Shown: positions 1 through 5,176, counted from the stretch's first letter. The stretch: DNA of 6,740 bases from Candidatus Solibacter sp. (GCA_017883345.1 JADGNT010000276.1:1-6740); one strand, 5' to 3'. Translations and numbers: made by a program. The notes: generated from the letters alone by a model not told the origin.

Positions 1-2
1 CG

Positions 3-161
3 CTCATGTGGAAGGCGGATCCCCAGACGCAAGCGCGTTTTACGCCCATCTGGTGCTATACAGCCGCGCTTTTCCGCCGGGACATCATGCGACGCGAAAA
101 TGCCGCGAAACTGGCCGATCGGATGAAGTCCATGTCCCTTTACTTATGCGCGGCTGTATAG
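3..161 (+). CDS. 3' end of an unrecognised protein (partial, cut by the window edge)
   Basis: An open frame enters from the left edge and runs 52 codons to a TAG at 159-161. The peptide includes a charged, helix-like stretch (A-A-L-F-R-R-D-I-M-R-R-E-N-A-A-K-L-A-D-R) and ends in L-Y-L-C-A-A-V. Third codon positions are mostly G or C, as in the surer genes here, which favours real coding. The stop is followed by two hairpins and then by the convergent end of the toxin gene, a layout that suits the end of a plus-strand gene. I recognise no family. A competing frame from 8 to 670 is discounted because it runs antisense through two well-supported genes. The in-frame ATG at 6 could be a start, but it has no visible ribosome binding site, so a gene running in from outside is more likely. 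Confidence 0.35.
   Translation, partial: LMWKADPQTQARFTPIWCYTAALFRRDIMRRENAAKLADRMKSMSLYLCAAV
56..161. repeat. 14-bp perfect inverted repeat, arms 56-69 and 148-161
   Basis: The arm CTATACAGCCGCGC at 56-69 is repeated as its exact reverse complement at 148-161, with 78 bases between. Pairing stops at once on both sides (70 versus 147, and 55 versus 162). The right arm ends exactly with the TAG stop of the partial reading frame. A perfect match of this length at this short distance is unlikely by chance. It could be the terminal repeats of a roughly 106-bp MITE-like insertion or a long-range RNA stem. No target-site duplication is visible in the flanks (GTG on the left, TCA on the right), so an insertion is not shown. 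Confidence 0.55.
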
Positions 162-170
162 TCAGTCTAC

Positions 171-216
171 AGGTGCGGGTTGCACCTCAAGACCTGCGGA
201 GCAGAATCGTGCTCCG
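171..216. terminator. Two hairpins between convergent genes, possible bidirectional terminator
   Basis: The first hairpin pairs AGGTGC (171-176) with GCACCT (182-187) around a 5-nt loop. The second pairs CGGAGCA (197-203) with TGCTCCG (210-216) around a 6-nt loop. They lie between the stop of the left partial frame (161) and the stop of the toxin gene (224), where transcription from both sides would need to end. On the plus strand the second hairpin is followed by GGTATTTTC, a weak T-rich tail. On the minus strand no T-run follows either stem. The terminator role is an inference from position and folding. Confidence 0.35.
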
Positions 217-223
217 GGTATTT

Positions 224-583
224 TCACCAGCAGCCCAGAAACTCTTCCCGGTTCTTCATTGCCTCGTCTGTCAACGAGCCGATCAAACGTACCAGTCTGC
301 GAATCTGCTCCCCAGTCGAGTAGCGCTTCTGCTGAGCCAGAATGATACCCGCGTGGCCCCGGCCGGTCGATGTCCATTCCGCGTGGATCTGATGGAAATC
401 CCCCACATTGAACGAGTAGAGAGCCCGGCCTTGCATCGCAGCGAAACTGAGGTGCTCTTCGTCCTTCCGGCGGATCATTCCGGCATCGGCGGCGGTGATC
501 ACATCAATTCCGCGGGATCGCAGGCCGCGAACGAAGTCCCCGTCCATCGCGTCCTCGTCAACGTACAAACGAAGGCGGTTCAC
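224..583 (-). CDS. DUF5615 PIN-like toxin of a type II toxin-antitoxin pair
   Basis: A 119-residue protein matching the DUF5615 (COG4634) PIN-like family, small predicted RNases paired with DUF433 antitoxins. The N-terminus has the family pattern: a beta-strand ending in acidic residues (L-Y-V-D-E-D, D9-E10-D11), then a helix and 'RGIDVITAADAG' (residues 24-35). The second acidic cluster is S-F-N-V-G-D-F (57-63) with D62 in the expected place. N59 stands where many relatives have aspartate. The start is GTG at 583-581, overlapping the antitoxin TGA by GTGA, and no clear ribosome binding site precedes it, so translation is probably coupled to the antitoxin gene. Length is normal for the family and the frame is intact. 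RNase activity is inferred from the fold family; no catalytic test is possible from sequence. Confidence 0.85.
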   Translation of the reverse strand: MNRLRLYVDEDAMDGDFVRGLRSRGIDVITAADAGMIRRKDEEHLSFAAMQGRALYSFNVGDFHQIHAEWTSTGRGHAGIILAQQKRYSTGEQIRRLVRLIGSLTDEAMKNREEFLGCW

Positions 584-867
584 ACCAGTTTCGCCGGCGG
601 CGGGAAGATTGCTTCTGTCGCCACTTCTTCGGCGGCGATGTCGCTGTCAATCTCGTCTCGATTGGCGTGATAGTAGGCGAGAGCCGCATGAATCTGTGCG
701 AGCGTAAGGTGCTCGATCTTGGCGGCGATCTCCTCGGGAGCCAGCCCCAAATTGTGCCACCCGGCAATACGCCGAACCGTGACACCTGTACCTGCGATGC
801 AAGGACGGCCTTTTCGGATGTCCGGCGATCTCTCGATCAGCGTCCCAATATCGACGACGATTGGCAT
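580..867 (-). CDS. DUF433 domain antitoxin
   Basis: A 95-residue protein of the DUF433 family (COG2442), winged-helix-like DNA-binding proteins that act as the predicted antitoxin partners of DUF5615 toxins. The conserved core is visible: a G-R-P-x-I-x-G-T motif (residues 20-27), V-T-V-R-R-I (29-34), L-A-P-E-E-I (42-47), then H-L-T-L-A-Q-I-H-A-A-L-A-Y-Y (53-66). The ATG at 867 puts the domain near the N-terminus and follows GGGTGGA at a rather long distance (12 nt). The frame is open further upstream to 987, but those codons lack family resemblance and run through the MFS-remnant junction. The gene leads the pair, as is usual for antitoxins, and would bind the toxin and repress its own promoter. 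This role is inferred from the family. Confidence 0.88.
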   Translation of the reverse strand: MPIVVDIGTLIERSPDIRKGRPCIAGTGVTVRRIAGWHNLGLAPEEIAAKIEHLTLAQIHAALAYYHANRDEIDSDIAAEEVATEAIFPPPAKLV

Positions 868-1046
868 TCTAGCGTTCGATCCACCCTTAGTATAGATCGT
901 CTCACGTAATCTTCGCGCGATGCACTTTTTGCCCATTTCGGCAGATGGCCGCCCGCGTCGTTTGCCCCGTCCAAATAGGCACCGCAAGTCGGCTTGGCGA
1001 TGGTAATGGGCCGAATCGTGGCCGGTTGAAGAAAAGCCCTGCTCGT
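868..1046. other. Non-coding stretch between the antitoxin gene and the MFS remnant
   Basis: Neither strand shows a recognisable gene. The minus-strand frame that continues from the MFS remnant stays open through this stretch, but its peptide (for example G-G-H-L-P-K-W-A-K) belongs to no family I know and no longer looks like a membrane protein. The antitoxin promoter must lie near the low-coordinate end. The stretch may be debris from the event that cut the transporter gene. Confidence 0.4.
889..894 (-). promoter_or_regulatory. Candidate -10 box for the toxin-antitoxin pair
   Basis: Read on the minus strand, TATACT lies 21 nt before the antitoxin ATG and matches TATAAT at five of six positions. 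It sits inside the short palindromic run CTATACTAAG, which might double as an operator for an autorepressing antitoxin. No -35 box resembling TTGACA lies at the usual distance, so support is limited. Confidence 0.3.
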
Positions 1047-1169
1047 AGAAAGGGAGAACTCGTGGCCCAGCGGTTCCAGGATCGCGGCCAGCGTCTGGCG
1101 ATCGTAGAAGTGGAGGACGTTGACCAGAAACAGCACGGCCAGTGCAGGTCCAACCGATTTGGATCTCAC
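1047..1169 (-). pseudogene. N-terminal remnant of an MFS transporter
   Basis: About 41 codons read as the start of a major facilitator superfamily transporter. A short basic N-terminus (R-S-K-S) is followed by the first membrane helix (A-L-A-V-L-F-L-V-N-V-L-H-F), then Y-D-R-Q-T-L-A-A-I-L-E-P-L and H-E-F-S-L-S, the pattern seen before helix 2 in spinster-like and organic-anion MFS proteins. Helix 2 and the remaining ten or so helices of a normal transporter of over 400 residues are absent. After S-L-S the frame stays open but the sequence turns hydrophilic and unrelated. The likely start is GTG at 1169, with a TAG in frame 12 nt before it and no good ribosome binding site. The remnant begins 20 nt after the stop of the DUF4097 gene, on the same strand. 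It is best read as a gene truncated by deletion or rearrangement. Confidence 0.6.
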
Positions 1170-1176
1170 TGGCCGT
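1135..1176 (-). terminator. Strong 42-nt hairpin after the sigma operon, possible intrinsic terminator
   Basis: The arms 1135-1144 and 1167-1176 pair perfectly over 10 bp (ACGGCCAGTG / CACTGGCCGT). After a one-base bulge (1145), 1146-1153 pairs with 1159-1166 over 8 positions with one imperfect pair (G-U on the plus strand, A-C on the minus strand), leaving a 5-nt loop. On the minus strand it starts 13 nt past the stop codon of the last operon gene and is followed by GCTGTTTCTGG, which has only a short T-run. It overlaps the first codons of the MFS remnant. Terminator function is inferred from position and stem strength. A REP-like palindrome is the alternative. Confidence 0.5.
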
Positions 1177-1189
1177 TTACACTACCACA

Positions 1190-2632
1190 TCACATCTTGA
1201 TTTCGCTATCCTTCAGGTCTTTGGGAGACTTGGGAGGCTTCGGCGGCATGGGCGGACGGGGACCTCCGTCCCCCGGAGTGTCGGGCAGCACCTCGCTCGG
1301 CAGGGTGCCTTCCTTGCGCACCGAGATCCATCCGCGATTGGCCGTGAGCTTGATGCTCGGCCCGTCGCCCACCTTGCCCTTCAGGGTGGCGCTGCGCCCT
1401 TCCGATTGCTTCTGGATCTGCGGGCCGAAATCGTTGACCGCGTCTCCCCGCTCCGCCGTCGCCTCCAGTTGGAAGGCCGCCTTCTCGGGCAGCAGCAGTT
1501 CGATTTTGCCCGAGCCGGAGCGCGCTTGGATCGCCGCCAGCGGCAGTTTGCCCGGCGTCATCTCGATATCGCCGCGCTCCGTCTCCAGTTCCACCGACTG
1601 CGTGAACTGCTCGAGCTTGATGTCGCGGGCGCGGGTCACCAGGCGGATCGGACCCACCAGGCCCGTGGCGCTGAATTCGCCCAGGTCCATGCTGATCCGT
1701 CCAGGCACCGCCTGCGCGCTCAATTCCGTGCCGCGCGTGCCTTCGAACTGGAGCGGCTTGGCCAGGTTCTTGAAGTTCAGCGTGCCGCTGAAACTGCCGT
1801 TGATGGTTACCTGCCCGGCAATGTTCTCCAACTCCACGTCGCTTCCGCGGCCTTGCAGATCGATCCGTCCCTTCACGTCCGCCGCGCGAATCAGGTCGCT
1901 GCGGCTCACGTCGAGGCGCACATTGCCGCCCACCTTGGAAAGCCGCACGTCGCCGCGGCTGCTAGCGATCTCGACATCGCCCTCGACGTCGCCCACCTCG
2001 TGGTCGCCCGCGGCGCCGCGCGATTCCACCGCCAGGCCGCGCGGCACGGTCACTTCCAAATCGTCGGAGATGCGCTGATTGCTCGCCACGCGATCCTGGT
2101 TGGTGCGCACCACCAGGCGGTCGCCCTGGGCGATGATCTCCACCGGGGTTTCCGTGTTGGTGCGGTCGGCGTCCTCCCGCCGGTAGGCGTTGATCAGCTT
2201 GCGCCCGCTCACCGTCACGTCTTTCGAATCGCCGCCAGTCACTTTGACGTTGCCGCGCGGGTTCTCGAAGACGATGCGCTTCATGCCGGCCGCGCTGATG
2301 GTGGCCGACACCGGGAAGTCGTACTGCTGGCCCCAGAAATCCAGGCCGCCGCGCATGAAGCGCACGCCATGCTCGCGCGCCTGCCAGATGCCGCTGCCCG
2401 CGATGCAGATCAGGATGACCAGCACCACTTCGCCGCCCGTGAAACTGCCGCGCACGCCTTCGCGATGCCAGATCACCCCTTCGACCAGCCGCAACAGACC
2501 CCAGGCGATCAGCAGGAACGGCCAATACTGCGCCAGCAGGTCGAAAATCGGAGCCTCGGGGTGCAGGTTCCGCCACAGGAAGAATGCGCCGATGGCGAGC
2601 AGCAACAGTGGTCCGGAAAATGAGCGTCTCAT
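1190..2632 (-). CDS. Membrane-anchored DUF4097 beta-repeat protein with LiaI/DUF5668-like N-terminus
   Basis: A 480-residue membrane protein. Three hydrophobic helices (about 8-20, 37-54, 68-84) include the LiaI/DUF5668-like module with W37-P38 followed by F-L-L-I and G45. With a basic N-terminus inside and a basic loop at 55-61, this topology puts the rest outside the cytoplasm. Residues about 115-440 form a DUF4097 domain, a putative beta-helix of short repeats such as V-x-G-D-V-E-I (216-222), R-G-D-V-R-L (226-231), G-G-N-V-R-L (235-240) and K-G-R-I-D-L (254-259). The tail is rich in proline and lysine (P-R-P-P-M-P-P-K-P-P-K). The ATG at 2632 overlaps the previous stop by ATGA and has AGGAGA 6 nt upstream. 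DUF4097 and LiaF/LiaG-type proteins belong to envelope-stress systems of Gram-positive bacteria. A role as envelope sensor or output here is inferred from family and operon. No enzyme motif is visible. Confidence 0.85.
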   Translation of the reverse strand: MRRSFSGPLLLLAIGAFFLWRNLHPEAPIFDLLAQYWPFLLIAWGLLRLVEGVIWHREGVRGSFTGGEVVLVILICIAGSGIWQAREHGVRFMRGGLDFWGQQYDFPVSATISAAGMKRIVFENPRGNVKVTGGDSKDVTVSGRKLINAYRREDADRTNTETPVEIIAQGDRLVVRTNQDRVASNQRISDDLEVTVPRGLAVESRGAAGDHEVGDVEGDVEIASSRGDVRLSKVGGNVRLDVSRSDLIRAADVKGRIDLQGRGSDVELENIAGQVTINGSFSGTLNFKNLAKPLQFEGTRGTELSAQAVPGRISMDLGEFSATGLVGPIRLVTRARDIKLEQFTQSVELETERGDIEMTPGKLPLAAIQARSGSGKIELLLPEKAAFQLEATAERGDAVNDFGPQIQKQSEGRSATLKGKVGDGPSIKLTANRGWISVRKEGTLPSEVLPDTPGDGGPRPPMPPKPPKSPKDLKDSEIKM

Positions 2633-2988
2633 ACCGGGTCTCCTGGTGGGGGAGGTGGATTCTGCCCGGCATCGGCCGGCCGCGGCGCGCTGGCGCCGAA
2701 GCCGCCCTTGGCGGGCGGCGGTTGCGAATACGTGCTCTGTGCGTAGCTCCCCTGCGCCGGATACGCGTACACCGGCGGCGGATACGGCTGTACCGGCGGA
2801 GGCGGCGGCGCCGCCGGGTCCATACCGCGCTTCAGCAGGCTCAACAGGCCGAAGACAATCAACAGCACCGGCCAGGTTTTGTCGAAGCTGTACGGCGTGA
2901 AGTTATTCAGCGCGAACAGCACACCCACGGTGATCAGCGTGATGGGGCCGCGGATGGCGCGCATGATGGATGGCTCACTGCCTCTCAT
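2629..2988 (-). CDS. Small DUF5668-like membrane protein with Pro/Tyr/Gln-rich tail
   Basis: A protein of 119 residues. Residues about 13-54 form a two-helix LiaI/DUF5668-like module (G-P-I-T-L-I-T-V-G-V-L-F-A-L, then W39-P40-V-L-L-I and G47-L-L-S-L-L). The rest, from about 57, is low-complexity: runs of proline with tyrosine, glutamine and alanine and no predicted domain. The start at 2988 is chosen because GGGAGG precedes it by 6 nt; this makes it overlap the previous gene by 14 nt. A second ATG at 2964 would give 111 residues and a 10-nt gap, but has a poorer ribosome binding site. The gene ends in an ATGA overlap with the DUF4097 gene. A helical hairpin with both ends in the cytoplasm would put the Pro-rich tail inside, where it could bind partners, but topology is inferred. 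The biochemical function is not known. Confidence 0.8.
   Translation of the reverse strand: MRGSEPSIMRAIRGPITLITVGVLFALNNFTPYSFDKTWPVLLIVFGLLSLLKRGMDPAAPPPPPVQPYPPPVYAYPAQGSYAQSTYSQPPPAKGGFGASAPRPADAGQNPPPPPGDPV
2639..2644 (-). promoter_or_regulatory. Ribosome binding site of the DUF4097 gene
   Basis: AGGAGA on the minus strand lies 6 nt before the ATG at 2632, inside the last codons of the preceding gene. It fixes the start and shows that translation of the overlapping pair need not depend on coupling alone. Confidence 0.7.
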
Positions 2989-3709
2989 TGCGCGCCTCCC
3001 TGGCCGCGGTTTCGCGGCCCGTGAATCGCCCGTAGAGCAGGTACACACCGGCGGCGATCAACAGCACCGGCCAGAAGCGCACCACGCGGTCGAAATCCAG
3101 CAGATTGAGCGTGTGCAAGAGCAGCAGAATGCCCAGAATGATCAGCACCACCGCGGCCACCGGAATCTGGTCGCTGCGGCCGCTCAAGTTGACCAGGCTG
3201 GAATACTCGTCCACCGGTTCGCCCATGCGGCGCTTGCGCGCGGTGTGATACGCCTCGAAAGCCATGTAGGCCATCCAGGCCACCACCGTCATGACGAACA
3301 CCGGCTCCAGCCCGTGCGCGGCGTCTGAGTTGGCGATGCTCATCAGCACGCCCCAGATAATGGCGTGCACCATGCCCTTGGCGTACTGCCCGTTGTAGAT
3401 GGCGCCCACGCCCGGAATCATGCCGAGGAACAGCGCGAGGCCGGGCGAGACGTCGGCGTACACGTAGCCCGTGGCCGGAGGGGCGGCCAGGGGAGGCGGG
3501 CCCGCAAACGGCGGGGGAGCGGCGAACGGCGGCACGGGCGGCGGTGCGCTGAAGCCCGCAGGCTCCGCGGCGCGCGCGGCCGGGGCCGGAGCGTGCTCTG
3601 CGCAGTACACGGTGCCGAAGGCGTCGCGACGGCACTGTTCGCATACCGGTTTGCCGCAACTGCGGCAATATGCCGTAGCCGGCACTTCTGGATGATTTTG
3701 GCAGTTCAT
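2975..3709 (-). CDS. B-box zinc-finger membrane protein with TM2-like region and DUF5668-like module
   Basis: A 244-residue protein with three parts. Residues 1-40 form a B-box type zinc finger with ligands C3, H6, C15, C18, C23, C26, C36 and H39. A proline/alanine-rich linker with repeated P-P-P-F/L-A units follows (about 50-80). The membrane part has a TM2-like segment (V-S-P-G-L-A-L-F-L-G-M-I-P-G-V-G with Y-N-G-Q-Y-A-K-G, 87-112, extending to about 155) and then, after a polar loop, a DUF5668/LiaI-like module (183-228) with W213-P214-V-L-L-I. The zinc finger is probably cytoplasmic and may mediate protein binding. The ATG at 3709 has GAGGGA 5 nt upstream and lies 23 nt after the anti-sigma stop. 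Position in the sigma operon suggests a role in the same envelope response. The partner is unknown. Confidence 0.88.
   Translation of the reverse strand: MNCQNHPEVPATAYCRSCGKPVCEQCRRDAFGTVYCAEHAPAPAARAAEPAGFSAPPPVPPFAAPPPFAGPPPLAAPPATGYVYADVSPGLALFLGMIPGVGAIYNGQYAKGMVHAIIWGVLMSIANSDAAHGLEPVFVMTVVAWMAYMAFEAYHTARKRRMGEPVDEYSSLVNLSGRSDQIPVAAVVLIILGILLLLHTLNLLDFDRVVRFWPVLLIAAGVYLLYGRFTGRETAAREARNERQ
2995..3000 (-). promoter_or_regulatory. Ribosome binding site deciding the start of the small DUF5668-like gene
   Basis: GGGAGG on the minus strand lies 6 nt before the ATG at 2988. This favours that start over the internal ATG at 2964 and over the upstream in-frame ATG at 3048, which lies deep inside the preceding gene. 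Confidence 0.6.
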
Positions 3710-3714
3710 TTTAG

Positions 3715-3720
3715 TCCCTC
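3715..3720 (-). promoter_or_regulatory. Ribosome binding site of the B-box gene
   Basis: GAGGGA on the minus strand lies 5 nt before the ATG at 3709, within the 23-nt gap after the anti-sigma gene. The gap is too short for a separate promoter, supporting one transcript. Confidence 0.65.
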
Positions 3721-3732
3721 AACGTGTTCACT

Positions 3733-4389
3733 TCAATGCGATGCCCCGGGCGCCCCGGATGACGGGTTGGAAGCGGGCGCCGCATCTGGGTTTAATGCTG
3801 GGTTCAATGCTTTGACGGGCAGCTTCCGGTCGTCCGTCTTTGGCTCGGAAGGTTTGGCCGCCTTCTGGTCTTCCGCCTGTTGCTGCCAGTCCCTCAGCAG
3901 CGTTTGGATCTGGTAAACCACTTTCAGGTTGTCGTAATACTTCACGCTGCGCGCCCAGGCGCGGTGCGCGCGGTCGTCCAGCGAGGCCCAGACTTCGCTG
4001 GGCCGCAGATCCGCGGCCTTCAACTGCTGCATGGGCACGAATTTCGAGAGAATCGAGAACGAAAGAATCGTCATCGCCATGCCCATGACGAATCGCGGCT
4101 GCACCACCGGGGCAATCAGCTTGCTCAGCTTGTTTATTAACCAGCCCCGGCTTTTCGCCGGCGCCTTCCGGGTCCACGGAGCGTCAAACAGGATGCGGGT
4201 GATCAGTTCGGGCGGCGGCTCCACATCGGCGGCCCGCTCCATGAACGCCACCGCGGCGGCGGAGTCCCGCGCCACTTCGGCGCACGCCCGACAGGTTTCC
4301 AGATGGCGCTCCACTTCGGCCTTGCGGGCCGCCGTGAGCGTACCGTCCACGTAATCGCAGATCAGTTGTTCCAGTTCTGCGCAGTTCAT
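3733..4389 (-). CDS. Membrane-bound zinc-finger anti-sigma factor
   Basis: A 218-residue protein. The N-terminal zinc-binding anti-sigma domain (zf-HC2/ZAS) shows C3 and the H29-x3-C33-x2-C36 signature. A P-P-P-E-L-I-T-R-I-L segment follows (58-67), then a basic stretch and one membrane helix (about 99-118). Roughly 100 residues lie beyond it, ending in a polar Pro/Ala/Asn/Ser-rich tail. ZAS proteins hold the sigma factor at the membrane and free it when the outer part or the zinc site senses stress. The start ATG overlaps the sigma-factor stop by ATGA, and the weak ribosome binding site (GGTGGT directly before ATG) suggests coupled translation, which keeps the two proteins in balance. The outer domain matches no sensor fold I recognise, so the signal is unknown. 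Function is well supported by motif and neighbour. Confidence 0.9.
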   Translation of the reverse strand: MNCAELEQLICDYVDGTLTAARKAEVERHLETCRACAEVARDSAAAVAFMERAADVEPPPELITRILFDAPWTRKAPAKSRGWLINKLSKLIAPVVQPRFVMGMAMTILSFSILSKFVPMQQLKAADLRPSEVWASLDDRAHRAWARSVKYYDNLKVVYQIQTLLRDWQQQAEDQKAAKPSEPKTDDRKLPVKALNPALNPDAAPASNPSSGAPGASH

Positions 4390-5057
4390 ACCACCAGCTT
4401 CTGCTTTCGCAACAGACGAGCCAGTTCCGCCCGTCCGCGATTGATCCGGCTTTTCACCGTGCCTTCGGGGATGTCGAGTACTCCCGCAATCTCCCGGTAT
4501 TCCATTTCCTGCAAATCCCGCAAAATCACCGCTTCGCGCAAATCGGGCGAGAGCTTCTGCAGGGTCGCCTGCAGGATCTCGCTGGCCTCGCGCCCCGCCA
4601 ATGCCTGGTCCGGCCGCGCCGCGGCCGCGCCACCGGCTTCTTCCAGCATCGGAAGTTGTTGCTCGATCGAATCCGTCACGCGCTCCTGGCGGGTGCGGCG
4701 ATAATGGTCGATCAAAAGATTACGCGTCACCCGCGCCAGCCAGGTGTGAAAGCTGCCCTCCGTGCTTCGGAAGGTCTTAATCGTTTTGAAAACCCGCAGG
4801 AACACATCCTGCGTCAGATCCTGCGCTTCCTGCGTGCTGTTCGTAAAACGGAAGCACAGGCCGTACACGTTGCGCGTGTGCTGCCGGACAAGGTCTTCCC
4901 AGGCGGCTTCATCGCCGTTCAGACATCGCGAGACGAGGGGTTGGTCCAGCCTATCGATCAGATGTCGGCCTCTGGAAACATTTAGCACCGGGCTGGCAGC
5001 CTCACCGCTCGAGGTGTTTCCTCCAAATTGCTCCCAAGCTAGCGTCGCGGTGGCCAT
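4386..5057 (-). CDS. ECF-type RNA polymerase sigma factor (sigma-70 family)
   Basis: A 223-residue group 4 sigma factor. Region 2 (about 50-125) includes D-L-T-Q-D-V-F-L-R-V-F (80-90) for core binding and T-W-L-A-R-V-T-R-N-L-L-I-D-H-Y-R-R (105-121) for -10 recognition. Region 4 (about 166-218) has L-S-P-D-L-R-E-A-V-I-L-R and the helix-turn-helix E-Y-R-E-I-A with I-P-E-G-T-V-K-S-R-I. Regions 1 and 3 are absent, as in ECF factors. A variable stretch of about 35 residues precedes region 2. The start at 5057 has GGAAGA 8 nt upstream. An in-frame ATG at 5096 would add 13 residues but has a poorer site. It leads a five-gene operon and overlaps its anti-sigma gene by ATGA, so it probably directs its own transcription together with the membrane genes behind it. 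Confidence 0.93.
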   Translation of the reverse strand: MATATLAWEQFGGNTSSGEAASPVLNVSRGRHLIDRLDQPLVSRCLNGDEAAWEDLVRQHTRNVYGLCFRFTNSTQEAQDLTQDVFLRVFKTIKTFRSTEGSFHTWLARVTRNLLIDHYRRTRQERVTDSIEQQLPMLEEAGGAAAARPDQALAGREASEILQATLQKLSPDLREAVILRDLQEMEYREIAGVLDIPEGTVKSRINRGRAELARLLRKQKLVV

Positions 5058-5176
5058 GGCTCTCGTCTTCCATAACAAGAAACGAGGCTTTCCCATGATA
5101 GGTTCAATTTTTCCGGTATGCTAGCCCAGTAGGGGGGCCAATTCCCCGCCCACCCTCGAAAAGCGGAGAAAACTCG
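5058..5176. promoter_or_regulatory. Divergent promoter region between the sigma operon and the flippase-like gene
   Basis: The two transcription units point away from each other across this gap, so promoters for both must lie here or just inside the genes. Candidate elements are weak. On the plus strand TATGCT (5117-5122) is a partial -10 match. On the minus strand GGGGAATT (5140-5147) could be an ECF-type -35 of the GGAA kind, but I see no convincing partner -10. A G6 run at 5132-5137 faces CCCC at 5144-5147 and could form a short GC stem in either leader. No exact promoter is claimed. Confidence 0.4.

Noticed and set aside
8..670. A 220-codon plus-strand frame across the toxin gene
   Set aside because: Runs antisense through the toxin and into the antitoxin gene, both recognised by family motifs. 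The other plus frame ending at 161 has better codon use at the left edge.
580..987. A 135-residue form of the DUF433 protein starting at 987
   Set aside because: The first 40 residues are arginine-rich junk from the junction region without family similarity. The domain starts right after the ATG at 867.
945..2078. A second long plus-strand frame (377 codons) over the MFS remnant and DUF4097 gene
   Set aside because: Ser/Arg/Pro-rich antisense translation with no recognisable domain and no ribosome binding site; explained by the GC-rich gene beneath it.
1142..2623. A 493-codon open frame on the plus strand opposite the DUF4097 gene
   Set aside because: It mirrors the minus-strand gene almost end to end, is full of His, Arg and Ala as expected from antisense of GC-rich codons, and shows no domain. 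The minus strand has membrane helices, a clear ribosome binding site and family motifs.
3471..3560. GC-rich repetitive stretch as a possible DNA repeat or CRISPR-like array
   Set aside because: It encodes the Pro/Ala-rich linker of the B-box protein. The repeat units are short, irregular and explained by the P-P-P-F/L-A peptide pattern.
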